Assembly (NCBI GenBank): GCA_050943535.1
Contig: JBMNPJ010000005.1
Coordinates: 1-64,000 of the forward strand
Length of the DNA: 64,000 nt
DNA from: Massiliimalia sp050943535
Lineage (GTDB): Bacteria; Bacillota; Clostridia; Oscillospirales; Ruminococcaceae
Direction: 5' to 3'
Of this stretch, positions 42,028 to 51,506 are shown piece by piece; the first letter of the stretch is position 1; every line of letters begins with the position of its first letter. The translations under genes were made by a program, and so were the position numbers. The notes beneath the pieces were generated by a model that was not told where the DNA came from, did no database searches, and saw only the letters and a program-made list of their open reading frames with translations.

Positions 42028-42582
42028 ATGCCAGATAAGAAAAAAGACTCTATTACATTGGGCTCCGGAGATTTTTATATTGCAGAATTCCAGGGGACTG
42101 TACCGGAGCTGGAAACCATTAAGACAGAAGAAAACCGCTTGGCCCATACAAAGGGCGGTGCTTCTATTGAGTATACGGTGGAAACCTACACCGAAAAAGA
42201 CGACTTTGGAAGGGTTTCCAAGACCATTATTACCACAGAAGAAGCGATTTTAAAAGGCGGGCTTCTGGCGTGGGATGGAAACGACATCGGTAAGCTGTGC
42301 TCTACTGCAAGGGTAAATGATGATACCGAAAAGGGAATCCGAACAGTAAAGATTGGCGGCACCGCAAACGATAACGGAAAAAGCTATGTGGTGCTGTTTT
42401 ACCATCCGGACGCCAAGGACGGAGACCAGTCCGTTATGATTGTGGGCAAAAATACCGCAGGGCTTACCATTACCTACTCCACAGAAGAAGGCTCTTTGCT
42501 GGAACCGGAATTTACCGCAGAGCCGATGGATGAGGAAGGTACCTTGATTCAGTTTACAGAAACAATTCCAAAAAGTGTTTAA
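42028..42582 (+). CDS. Major tail protein
   Basis: A 184-residue beta-rich tail tube protein (SGDFYIAEFQGTVPELETI, GGASIEYTVETYTEKDDFGR, EFTAEPMDEEGTLIQF) typical of Clostridia siphophages. It forms the tube around the tape measure. Confidence 0.85.
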   Translation: MPDKKKDSITLGSGDFYIAEFQGTVPELETIKTEENRLAHTKGGASIEYTVETYTEKDDFGRVSKTIITTEEAILKGGLLAWDGNDIGKLCSTARVNDDTEKGIRTVKIGGTANDNGKSYVVLFYHPDAKDGDQSVMIVGKNTAGLTITYSTEEGSLLEPEFTAEPMDEEGTLIQFTETIPKSV

Positions 42583-42597
42583 CCGGAGGTGTAGCAA

Positions 42598-42918
42598 ATG
42601 CTTGATTTAGTGACCATCAAAAAGAGATATTTTTCCGTGATTCTGCCAATGGAACAGGAGGACGGCAGTGTAAAACCTTTGGAATTAGATTTGGAATCGC
42701 CGAAGCTTAAGACTGTGCGGAAACTGCAGAAGCTGATGTCAGGCGGCGGGGATAACACGGAGGCGTTGTCCTATGGAGTATCTGAAATTTTGAGCAAAAA
42801 CCGGCAGAAAGTGAAAATTACTCCCGATATGGCGGATGAACTGGATTTTGACCAGATGCAGGAGATTTTTGTTCCGTACATGGAATGGGTTATCGCAACA
42901 AAAAATCAAAAAAACTGA
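42598..42918 (+). CDS. Tail assembly chaperone, short form (gpG-like)
   Basis: A 106-residue protein between major tail and tape measure genes, the usual place of the gpG-type chaperone. It ends CAA AAA AAC TGA, so that a canonical slippery heptamer directly precedes the stop. ATG 42598 follows GGAGGTG. Confidence 0.85.
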   Translation: MLDLVTIKKRYFSVILPMEQEDGSVKPLELDLESPKLKTVRKLQKLMSGGGDNTEALSYGVSEILSKNRQKVKITPDMADELDFDQMQEIFVPYMEWVIATKNQKN

Positions 42919-43181
42919 GGCTCCCCTATTATCCGTATGACCAGCGGAATAGGGGAAAATACAGTCTGGCAACCTCCCAAGAAAAGGCGGTCATTGATTA
43001 TACTGGTCTGAATCTTTATGAAGTGTTGGAACTGGATTATTTTGACTTTCTCGCTCTGCTGCGGGACGCTATGATTTTTAACAATATGCAGACTACAGAA
43101 GGGCAGGAATATCTGGAAAATTGCTGGAGGATGGAGCAGACCGAGCCAGATCGGAAAAAACTTCGTGCTCGATTCGGTTAA
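42598..43181 (+). CDS. Tail assembly chaperone, frameshifted long form (gpGT-like)
   Basis: A -1 shift at A AAA AAC (42909-42915) joins the short form to the frame that stays open to 43181, giving about 194 residues. The added 88 residues (from LRLPYYPYDQRNRGKY) include YEVLELDYFDFLALLRDAM, which has the look of gpT domains. The long form would bind the tape measure while the short form coats it. The second frame alone lacks a proper start. Confidence 0.8.
42909..42915 (+). promoter_or_regulatory. Slippery heptamer for -1 ribosomal frameshift
   Basis: A AAA AAC in frame as xxA AAA AAC, directly followed by the zero-frame stop TGA at 42916-42918. Sequence after it (CTCCCC, later AGGGGA at about 42950) may form a stimulating hairpin. 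Confidence 0.8.
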
Positions 43182-43335
43182 CCAGGGGTTCACACCCCTG
43201 GACCCGAACCATCTAGCGGTGGGGCAAGGACACTACGTTCGCACTCTGTCAGTAAAGCGGAAATATCAAATAATTATCTCTCGGCTAACAGAGTCCGAGC
43301 GAAGCGTCATTGGGGGCGGGCACTGCCCGCAAATG
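43182..43335 (+). repeat. Structured interspersed repeat, full copy 3
   Basis: Starts one base after the long chaperone stop codon. Hairpin CCAGGGGT (43182-43189)/ACCCCTGG (43194-43201); central stem ACTCTGT/ACAGAGT extended by TTCG/CGAA; final hairpin CGGGC/GCCCG around 43317-43330. Left half matches 30256-30345 and right half matches 35440-35560. The gap to 43377 has no gene of its own. Confidence 0.65.
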
Positions 43336-43377
43336 CAAAAGAAAAAGCCATGAAGCTGAACGAAATGAGGAAGCGGC

Positions 43378-46173
43378 ATGGCAAGCAAAAAAATAAAAGG
43401 AATTATTGTTGAAATCGGCGGGGATACTTCCCCGCTGGTAAAAGCCCTGGAACAGGTGGATAAAAAGGCGGCTTCCCTTCAATCTGAATTGAGAGAAGTC
43501 AATAAGGCTTTAAAGCTGGATCCGGGGAACACGGAGCTGCTGGCGCAGAAACAAACCATTTTAGCCCAGCAGCTTGACCTTTCCAAAGAACGGGCAGATA
43601 TTCTCCGTCAGTCCATGAGCGAACTGGAAAAAGAGGGCGCAAAGCCGATTGGAGAAGAACAACAGAGGGCTTTGCAGCGGGAATATATTACGACTGCGAA
43701 AAAAGCGGAAGCGCTGGAAGAACAGATCAAAGAAACCAATCAGGCAGCGTCAAAAATTTCTGATGCCGGGGACGCAATTTCCGGGGTTGGAAATAAGATT
43801 TCGGGCGTGGGACAGAAAATTATGCCCCTGTCAAAAGGGGTGGCCGCTTTGGGAACGGCGGCTTTTGCTACTGTTCCGGCTACAGAAGAATTGAGAACGG
43901 ACCTTTCCAAACTGGACAACAACGCCACTGAGGCAGGAATTTCGATTGATAAAGTTAGAGATGCGTTCCAAAAATTTAATGTGGTATCGGATGAAACAGA
44001 CAGTTCTGTAGAAGCAACGTCAAACCTTTTGCAGGCGGGGTTTACAGAGTCAAATCTTCAAAAAGCAGTAGAAGGGCTGGCAGGAGCCTATCTTCGCTTT
44101 CCGGATACTTTAAAAATCGAAAGTCTGGCAGACAGTTTGCAGGAAACCATTGCCACTGGTGAAGCGACTGGGCAGTTTGGAGAACTTTTGGACAGGCTGG
44201 GGATTGGAGCAGAAAGCTTTAGCGAAAAACTTTCAGAATGTACTACGGAAACAGAAAAACAACAGTTGGCATTGCAAACATTGGCAGATGCGGGGCTCAA
44301 TGACACCTATTCTGCATGGGTAAAAAACAACGAAGCACTGGTTAAAAACAAAACCGCTAACGCCGAACTGCAGGAACAGATGGCTTCACTGGCTGAGACG
44401 CTGCAGCCTCTTTTAACTGCAGTAACAGAATTGACTACAAAAATGCTCAGTTGGTTTAACGGGCTGTCTGACAGCGGACAGAAAGTAGTATTGGTAATCG
44501 GTGCTATACTGGCAGCAGTTGGTCCTGTTGTTACAATAATAGGAAATATTGTTTCGGCAGTTGGTACAGTAATCAAAGTGTTCGGTGCACTTAAAACAGC
44601 TATGGCAGCAGGAGGAGCACTCGCACCAGTCTTAGGTGGGATCAAAGCAGCTTTAGCCGCATTAAGCGGACCAGTTGGATGGATTATTGCCGGTATTTCC
44701 GCTTTGGTGGCAGGGTTTGTTCTGTTGTGGAAAAACTGTGAAGGATTCCGGGAATTCTGGATCAATCTTTGGGAGAACATCAAGGAGATTACCGCCAACG
44801 TGGTGGATGCTTTGGTAGTGTTTTTTACTGAGACTATCCCAAACGCTTGGCAGGCAGTGGTGGATTGGTTTGCCGGAATTCCAGAATGGTGGAATAACCT
44901 GTGGCAGGGGATCGCAGATGGAGCCAAAAACATCTGGGACGGAATGATAAGCGGAATTCAAAATGCGTGGTCTGGGATTACAGAATTCTTTTCAGGACTT
45001 TGGCAAGGGATCACTTCTGGCGCTTCTTCTATCTGGCAGGGAATTGTCAGCGGATTGCAGCCATTTATTGATATTTTTTTGAATATCTGGAATGGGGCGA
45101 AAGACGGGCTTTCTCAAGTGTTTGAAGGAATCAAACTGGTGTTTTCCGGTGCCTGGGAAGCGATTAAAAATATCGTATTGGCTCCGGTGCTGTTTATCTG
45201 TGACCTGATTACTGGTGATTTTGATCAGCTGAAATCTGATATGGCAAACATCTGGGAAAATATCAAAAGTGGAATTTCAACTGTATGGGAAGGAATCAAA
45301 ACTTATTTTTCCGGATGGTTCAGTGCGATCACAGGAGCGTTTTCTGCTGGATGGGAAGGCGTTAAGTCTATTTTTTCAATGGCTCAGGATGCCATTAAAC
45401 AAGGAATCACCGCTGTATGGGAAGCAATTAAAACCTTCTTTTCTAATACCTGGACAGCGATTGGAGAAGGAATTTCCTCTGCATGGAACGGATTTCTTGA
45501 AACGATTACCAGCCTTTGTACATCCATCAAAGAGTTTATTATCAATCTCTGGAACAGCATTATCACCTGGTTTCAGGAGCTGCCAGGAAAACTTCTTAAA
45601 ATCGGCTCTGATATGTTTACTTACATGAAAAATGGAATTTCATCTACCATTCACGGGGTAGTGGATACTGTAAAATCCGGTGTAGGTGCAGCGATTGACT
45701 GGCTCAAATCCTTGCCTTCTCAGGCAATGACCTGGGGCAAAGATATGATCCAGGGATTCATCAATGGAATTAAGAGCATGATTGGTGCAATTACCAGTGC
45801 AGTATCCGGGATTGCAGAAAGGATCCGGGAGTTTTTACACTTTTCTGTTCCGGATAAAGGACCGCTTACTGATTATGAAAGCTGGATGCCGGACTTCATG
45901 AAGGGACTGGCAGAAGGAATTGAACAGAGCAAACACTATGTAACAGATGCTTTGCAGGGACTTACCTATGATATGCAGCTGAATCCTCAGCTGGCTGTAG
46001 CTGGAAATGGTCCAACGGGGCAGATATCCCAGCAGAGCGACAATTCCATCAATTTTCATATTGAAAACTTTTATGAAACTACCGGGAAAGGCACAAAAGG
46101 TCTGGTTCGCGAATCTATGGAAGCACAGGAAGCATACCGAAAACAACGGGAAAGGGGGAGACCAAAACGATAA
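43378..46173 (+). CDS. Tail tape measure protein
   Basis: A 931-residue protein: N-terminal coiled coils (residues 1-150), a helical region, several hydrophobic segments (about 370-450), then a long series of Trp-rich repeats (..IWNGI..GI..AW.GI...) from about 460 to 760. Its length sets tail length, by the usual ratio about 140 nm. No peptidase or lysozyme domain is seen. Confidence 0.93.
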   Translation: MASKKIKGIIVEIGGDTSPLVKALEQVDKKAASLQSELREVNKALKLDPGNTELLAQKQTILAQQLDLSKERADILRQSMSELEKEGAKPIGEEQQRALQREYITTAKKAEALEEQIKETNQAASKISDAGDAISGVGNKISGVGQKIMPLSKGVAALGTAAFATVPATEELRTDLSKLDNNATEAGISIDKVRDAFQKFNVVSDETDSSVEATSNLLQAGFTESNLQKAVEGLAGAYLRFPDTLKIESLADSLQETIATGEATGQFGELLDRLGIGAESFSEKLSECTTETEKQQLALQTLADAGLNDTYSAWVKNNEALVKNKTANAELQEQMASLAETLQPLLTAVTELTTKMLSWFNGLSDSGQKVVLVIGAILAAVGPVVTIIGNIVSAVGTVIKVFGALKTAMAAGGALAPVLGGIKAALAALSGPVGWIIAGISALVAGFVLLWKNCEGFREFWINLWENIKEITANVVDALVVFFTETIPNAWQAVVDWFAGIPEWWNNLWQGIADGAKNIWDGMISGIQNAWSGITEFFSGLWQGITSGASSIWQGIVSGLQPFIDIFLNIWNGAKDGLSQVFEGIKLVFSGAWEAIKNIVLAPVLFICDLITGDFDQLKSDMANIWENIKSGISTVWEGIKTYFSGWFSAITGAFSAGWEGVKSIFSMAQDAIKQGITAVWEAIKTFFSNTWTAIGEGISSAWNGFLETITSLCTSIKEFIINLWNSIITWFQELPGKLLKIGSDMFTYMKNGISSTIHGVVDTVKSGVGAAIDWLKSLPSQAMTWGKDMIQGFINGIKSMIGAITSAVSGIAERIREFLHFSVPDKGPLTDYESWMPDFMKGLAEGIEQSKHYVTDALQGLTYDMQLNPQLAVAGNGPTGQISQQSDNSINFHIENFYETTGKGTKGLVRESMEAQEAYRKQRERGRPKR

Positions 46174-46892
46174 AGCAGATCAATTCGTTCACGTTCGGCG
46201 GAAAAAATACCACAGAATTTCACATGATTATTACCGATCATTCCCCAGCACCGGCGCCGAAACGAAGAATCACAGAGCATACAATTCCTGGAAGGAGCGG
46301 AGCGCTTCTCACTGATGATGGCGGGTACGACAATGTGGAATGTTCCTATTCTGTAGCCTGGTGGGGAGATGATTCTTTAAAGCTCCCGGATCTATCTCTG
46401 CAAATACGGAACTGGCTTGTAGGAAAGCCGGGATATCAGATTTTATATGATACTTACGAACCGGATTATTTTAGAATGGCATATGTATCCAATCAAATCG
46501 ATATTTCTGAAATGATGATGCAGATCGGAAAAGCAGATATCAAATTTTCCTGTAAACCATTTCGGTATTCGTGGGAAGGACAGCAGATATTTACATTGAC
46601 ACAGCCGGGTAAAATCTATAATCCGGAATTTTGCCAGGCGGAGCCGTACTTAAAAATTTACGGTTCCGGGGATATTACCCTGAACATCGAAAATAAAGGC
46701 TGGATTTTTAAGGATATCACGGACTTTATTGAGGTGGACAGTGAAATGATGAATGCTTATAAAGAAACCCTTCCCATGAATGACCGTATGCAGGGAGAAG
46801 GTTTCCCCATTCTGAATCCAGGATGGAACGAACTGAGTTGGGAAGGGAATCTTCAAAAAATTGAGTGGAAACCGAGGTGGAAATCCCTGTGA
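46170..46892 (+). CDS. Distal tail protein (Dit-like), probable AUA start
   Basis: The family's N-terminal motif FTFGGKNTTEFHMII begins before the first ATG (46224), so translation must start upstream. The only candidate that fits coupling is ATA 46170, overlapping the tape measure stop (ATAA), with AAGGGGGAG a little upstream. With it the protein has 240 residues; from ATG it would lose 18 conserved residues. It joins the tail tube to the tip. The rest of the fold (RITEHTIPGRSGALLTDDGGY, LWVGKPGYQILY-like) is normal. Confidence 0.75.
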   Translation: MKQINSFTFGGKNTTEFHMIITDHSPAPAPKRRITEHTIPGRSGALLTDDGGYDNVECSYSVAWWGDDSLKLPDLSLQIRNWLVGKPGYQILYDTYEPDYFRMAYVSNQIDISEMMMQIGKADIKFSCKPFRYSWEGQQIFTLTQPGKIYNPEFCQAEPYLKIYGSGDITLNIENKGWIFKDITDFIEVDSEMMNAYKETLPMNDRMQGEGFPILNPGWNELSWEGNLQKIEWKPRWKSL

Positions 46893-49426
46893 TACCGATT
46901 CTTTATCCTCCAAAAACCACAGACTTTTCCAATTTTGGACTTGGACTTATGACAGACACACTGTCCTATATCGTAGCGGAAGAACGAAACGGAATCTATG
47001 AACTTTCCCTTCAATATCCAGATTCCGGGCGGCTGTTTCATCAGATTCAGCCGGATTGTTATATTAAAGCAAAGCCAAATTTGTTTGATAAAGATCAGAT
47101 TTTTTTGGTTCATAAAATTACCGCCCCCACGGACGGAGTGATTCAGGTAGAAGGGGAGCATATTAGCTACGCCTTGTCAGATAACCTAGTACTGCCGGGA
47201 TTTACTGCTTCCGGGAATGCTGCGCTTGTGATGGAAAAACTTTTTTCCTCTGCTGTGCTGCTGCATCCGTTCACCGCATGGAGCGACATTGACCGGGTGG
47301 AAACGATGACAACGGATGAACCGGCGTCTCCCCGTGCCTGGATGATGGGGCGGGAGGGAAGTATTCTGGACTTGTTTGGCGGGGAATATGCTTTCGACAA
47401 CTTCGATGTGAAATTATATGCCCACCGCGGCAGAGATACCGGCGTGGTGATCCAGTACGGAAAAAACCTGATTAACGCCGAACAGGAATCCAGCCTGGAA
47501 GGAATGTATACCGCCATTTACCCTTATGCCAAATATACTCCGGATACGGAGGAAGGAGACGGGGAAGAAATTCTAGTAGAACTGCCCGAAAAGATTCTCA
47601 AATGTGAAGACTTTGAAAAGTACGGGCATGGGCGGGTATATTCCTGGGATGCTTCCGAAAAATTCGGGGATGAAGTTCCCACTCCAGAACGGCTGCGCGA
47701 GTTTGCCCAAAATTACATGGAACTCAATGATTTTGGAAAACCCCATATTAACATCAAAGCCTCTTTTCTGCAGTTGTGGCAGTCTACCGATTATCAGGAT
47801 CGAGCAGTATTGGAGCAGGTTCGGCTTTGTGATCTGGTGACCGTTCGCTTCCCGAGACTTGGAATTGATGCAAAGGCAAAGGTCATTCGAACGGAATTTA
47901 ATGGTCTGACAGAACAGTATGAATCCATTGAACTGGGAGACGCCAAAGGGAATTTTGCGGATACTGTGACAGGTTCTACTGACATTTCCGATCAGGTAGA
48001 GGAAGTAGTGCGTCAACAGTCAGGGTGGTTCACAAAACGGATGCAGCAAGCCATCAAAGAGGCTACGGAAGCCATTACCGGACAGACCGGCGGCTGTATC
48101 GTACTGAATCCTGAGAATCATCCCAGAGAAATCCTGATTATGGATACTGATGATAAGAACACCGCAAAGAATGTATGGCGGTGGAATCTTGCGGGGCTTG
48201 GACACAGTTCCACCGGAATCAACGGTCCGTATGGGCTGGCAATCACCGCTGACGGAAAAATTGTGGCGGATTATATCCTTACGGGAAAACTGGAAGGTGC
48301 GCTTTTAAAAGCAGGCAGTGTATCAGCGGAAGCGCTGAGTGTTGAATTTAAACAGTCCATAGAAGATGAAATTACCGGTGTTGTAAAAACGGTGACCCAG
48401 CTTTTTACTGCCGCAGACGGAAAACTGAAAAGCGAAATTGAAGAGAAAATTGAAAACAGCATTGGAGAATTGGAAAAACAGGTATCCTCGCTGGTTCAAA
48501 CCTCAAAAGATTTCACATTTTACTTTGAAATGATTGGCGTTGACGGGGAAACCCGGAAAGGGAAGACGCAAATCAGTTTAGACGGGCTGACGGTATATGA
48601 CGGCGCTATCAAAATACTGTCTGGCGGCAGACAAGTATTTTATGCGATGCCAGACGGTACGCTGATGTTGGACGGGCGTGTATACGCTGACGCTGGCAGC
48701 CATATTGGAAGTTTTGTATTGAATCAAAATATACTTGGCGGAGAAAACGGAGGCGTAGGGATTAATACATATTCCAGCCAGCACGATGGAGTTGGTTTTT
48801 TCTGTGGGGGAAACTGGTCAAATATTGCAAACGCTCCTATTAGACTATATCATACTGGTTCTGCTGCGTTTGGGAAAAATGTAGTAATCGGTGGGAATTT
48901 GGTGGAAGCCTACAATGCTGCAATTAAATGTAGCAGTTTACAGGTTGCCGGTACTACAATCCAAGGGGAACAGTACGGAGAATATTGGCTTGCCGTGCAT
49001 CAACACCTTTATGTTTACGGTGCTGGATGGTTTACTGGAAAAGTAACAGCAGCAGGTTGGGGAGAAACCTCAGACGCCAGAATGAAGCATAATATTGAGG
49101 ATTCTGAGACAGACGGACTTTCTGTGATTAAAAAAATTAGGCATAGGAAATACACATGGAACAAAGATACTCCACAGGCAGAACTGAGCAACGGGCTTGC
49201 TAGTCCCGATGTATCATGTGGATATATAGCGCAGGAGCTTGAAGAAATAAATCCAGAGCTAGTGCAAAAACCGATTACTCCATCCGGAGATGATGTGCTG
49301 TATCAAGTTAATTTTGCGTATCTTCACGCCATGGAAACAAGAGCAATCCAACAGCTTGCACAACGCATAGAAAATCTTGAAGAAGAACTCAAAGAGTTAA
49401 GGGGGAAACTGAATGGAAACAATTAA
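46889..49426 (+). CDS. Tail-tip/baseplate protein with C-terminal S74 chaperone
   Basis: An 845-residue protein. The N-terminal 370 residues resemble siphophage tail-associated (gp27/endopeptidase-like) proteins. A coiled coil near 470-530 leads to a beta-helical fibre part and a C-terminal intramolecular chaperone of family S74: TSDARMKHNIED with the Ser-Asp and Lys, GYIAQELEEINPELV, and a terminal coiled coil. The S74 domain cuts itself off after trimer folding. GTG 46889 follows GAGGTGG and overlaps the preceding stop. Confidence 0.85.
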   Translation: MIPILYPPKTTDFSNFGLGLMTDTLSYIVAEERNGIYELSLQYPDSGRLFHQIQPDCYIKAKPNLFDKDQIFLVHKITAPTDGVIQVEGEHISYALSDNLVLPGFTASGNAALVMEKLFSSAVLLHPFTAWSDIDRVETMTTDEPASPRAWMMGREGSILDLFGGEYAFDNFDVKLYAHRGRDTGVVIQYGKNLINAEQESSLEGMYTAIYPYAKYTPDTEEGDGEEILVELPEKILKCEDFEKYGHGRVYSWDASEKFGDEVPTPERLREFAQNYMELNDFGKPHINIKASFLQLWQSTDYQDRAVLEQVRLCDLVTVRFPRLGIDAKAKVIRTEFNGLTEQYESIELGDAKGNFADTVTGSTDISDQVEEVVRQQSGWFTKRMQQAIKEATEAITGQTGGCIVLNPENHPREILIMDTDDKNTAKNVWRWNLAGLGHSSTGINGPYGLAITADGKIVADYILTGKLEGALLKAGSVSAEALSVEFKQSIEDEITGVVKTVTQLFTAADGKLKSEIEEKIENSIGELEKQVSSLVQTSKDFTFYFEMIGVDGETRKGKTQISLDGLTVYDGAIKILSGGRQVFYAMPDGTLMLDGRVYADAGSHIGSFVLNQNILGGENGGVGINTYSSQHDGVGFFCGGNWSNIANAPIRLYHTGSAAFGKNVVIGGNLVEAYNAAIKCSSLQVAGTTIQGEQYGEYWLAVHQHLYVYGAGWFTGKVTAAGWGETSDARMKHNIEDSETDGLSVIKKIRHRKYTWNKDTPQAELSNGLASPDVSCGYIAQELEEINPELVQKPITPSGDDVLYQVNFAYLHAMETRAIQQLAQRIENLEEELKELRGKLNGNN

Positions 49427-51506
49427 GCAGACGGTAACACTGGATTTTGCAGCAAAAACGAGTCCTCCAATTATCCATGCAAAACAAGGGGACAAGGCAA
49501 GTCGTGAAGTGATCTGTATGCTTGCAAATCAAGGTGTACCGTACACACCAGAAGAAGGCGTAACCGCAAACGTAGCATTGCGAAAACCTGATGGCATGGT
49601 GGTATTGAATCCAGCTGTAGTCGAAGGAACAACCGCAAAATTTACGCTTACTCAGCAAATGTTAATTAAATCAGGCGCAGCTACTTGTGAAATTCAGTTA
49701 ATTAATGCGGAGCAGTTACTTTCTACTGCAGTTTTAATTGTGATGATTGAACCATCAGCTTGCGATATGGGCACTATTGAAAGTTCTCCTGAGTATCAGA
49801 CGTTTGTTGAAGCGTTGCAGCGTGTCATTGAAATGGAAGGCGGAATTGACACAGTAATTGACCGAGTTAATGAAGCTATGGAAAAAATTCCTGATATTCA
49901 GGAATCCATTGACATAATGAAATCAGAAACTGAAAATACAAAGAAAGCCACGCAGGCGGCAAACGAAGCGGCTCAGAAAGCACTTGACGCAGCAGCAAAA
50001 GCGGTATCTGCTACTATTGAAGTGGGTACTGTAACTACCGGAGAACCTGGAACACAGGCTATCATTAAAAACGCTGGCACAGAAAACGCTGCTGTGTTTA
50101 ATTTCGTAATTCCTAAAGGCGACAAGGGAGACAAAGGAGATAAGGGAGATACTGGCGAACAGGGTCCACAAGGATTGCAAGGTGAAAAAGGTGACACTGG
50201 ATTGCAGGGCCCACAGGGTGAGAAAGGTGAAACTGGTCCGCAAGGCTTACAGGGTGAAACAGGACCACAGGGGCCACAAGGATTACAAGGCGAGCCAGGG
50301 CCTAAAGGTGATCCTGGTGAAACTGGCTCGCAAGGCGCAACTGGTGAAAAAGGCGAAAAGGGCGACCCCGGAGAAGCAGGCCCACAAGGCCCTAAAGGTG
50401 ATACTGGTGATATAGGACCACAAGGCCCAGCGGGGCCACAGGGAGAACCGGGAAAAGATGGAACGTCGTTTGAAGTAATAGACAGATACGACACACTTGA
50501 ACTTCTTCAACAAGCACATCCAACTGGGGAAAAAGGGCAAGCATACGCAGTAGGTACAGCGGAAGATAATATTATTTATATTTGGGGAACAGATACAAGC
50601 GAATGGAAACCGATTGGTAAACTACAAGGCCCAGCAGGCCCACAGGGCGAGCAAGGACCAGCAGGTCCAGCAGGCGCAGACGGTGCACAAGGGGAACAGG
50701 GTCCACAAGGTCCGCAAGGGTTACCTGGTGAACAAGGTCCAAAAGGAGACACCGGTGATACTGGGCCACAGGGACCAGCAGGCACTGACGGTAAAGACGG
50801 CGCACAAGGGCCAACAGGTCCAGAGGGTCCAATGGGACCACAAGGACCAGCGGGCGAAAAAGGCGAAAAGGGCGACCCAGGGGAACCTGGACCAGCAGGA
50901 GAAAAAGGAGATAAAGGCGATCCTGGAGACACGGGGCCTCAAGGGTTGCAGGGCCCACAGGGGGAAAAAGGTGACCCAGGCGAAACTGGTCCGCAAGGGC
51001 CTAAAGGAGACCCGGGGGAACAGGGCCCACAAGGTCCAGCGGGAGCCGATGGAGTACAAGGCCCGCAGGGTGAACCGGGTCCAGCTGGTGCAGATGGTGC
51101 GCAGGGGCCTAAAGGCGATACTGGTGATACTGGACCACAAGGCCCGGCAGGTGCTGACGGGAAAACCCCAGTAAAAGGCGTTGATTACTGGACACCAGAT
51201 GACAGACAAGAGATTATTCAGGAATTAGCTGGGGCGATTAAAAAGCCACTGGTTAAGGTTGTAACGCTGAGTAGTTCCGGTTGGGTTGCTGGTGAAGATG
51301 GCTTAAACCGTCAGACTGTAACGGTAGACGGGTTGACTGCAAACGATAAAGTAGACTTTGACACCAGCATTGAATATATGGATTTACTGAAAGATGATAT
51401 TATTCCTGAAAATAACGCTGGAGTATTGAGTGCTGTAACTAAAACCCCACCGGAAAGTGATATTCAGGTACAGATTACCGTAACCTCTGTGGAGGTGAGT
51501 AGCTGA
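49413..51506 (+). CDS. BppU-type baseplate protein with collagen-like fibre
   Basis: A 697-residue receptor-binding candidate. Residues 1-120 form a BppU N-terminal domain (LDFAAKTSPPIIHAKQGDKASR), a coiled coil follows (about 150-195), then two collagen blocks of Gly-X-Y triplets (about 232-350 and 408-585) separated by a conserved insert (DRYDTLELLQQAHPTGEKGQ), and a small C-terminal trimer domain. The repeats are prone to length change by recombination. It overlaps the tail-tip gene by 14 bases. Confidence 0.88.
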   Translation: METIKQTVTLDFAAKTSPPIIHAKQGDKASREVICMLANQGVPYTPEEGVTANVALRKPDGMVVLNPAVVEGTTAKFTLTQQMLIKSGAATCEIQLINAEQLLSTAVLIVMIEPSACDMGTIESSPEYQTFVEALQRVIEMEGGIDTVIDRVNEAMEKIPDIQESIDIMKSETENTKKATQAANEAAQKALDAAAKAVSATIEVGTVTTGEPGTQAIIKNAGTENAAVFNFVIPKGDKGDKGDKGDTGEQGPQGLQGEKGDTGLQGPQGEKGETGPQGLQGETGPQGPQGLQGEPGPKGDPGETGSQGATGEKGEKGDPGEAGPQGPKGDTGDIGPQGPAGPQGEPGKDGTSFEVIDRYDTLELLQQAHPTGEKGQAYAVGTAEDNIIYIWGTDTSEWKPIGKLQGPAGPQGEQGPAGPAGADGAQGEQGPQGPQGLPGEQGPKGDTGDTGPQGPAGTDGKDGAQGPTGPEGPMGPQGPAGEKGEKGDPGEPGPAGEKGDKGDPGDTGPQGLQGPQGEKGDPGETGPQGPKGDPGEQGPQGPAGADGVQGPQGEPGPAGADGAQGPKGDTGDTGPQGPAGADGKTPVKGVDYWTPDDRQEIIQELAGAIKKPLVKVVTLSSSGWVAGEDGLNRQTVTVDGLTANDKVDFDTSIEYMDLLKDDIIPENNAGVLSAVTKTPPESDIQVQITVTSVEVSS

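Noticed and set aside
42885..43181. Separate gene starting at ATG 42885
   Set aside because: No ribosome site, and a canonical frameshift site joins this frame to the upstream chaperone.
49973..50494. Long minus-strand frame rich in Pro/Ser/Gly opposite the collagen gene
   Set aside because: It is the mirror of the Gly-X-Y codon pattern; no ribosome site, and it lies antisense to a clear tail gene.
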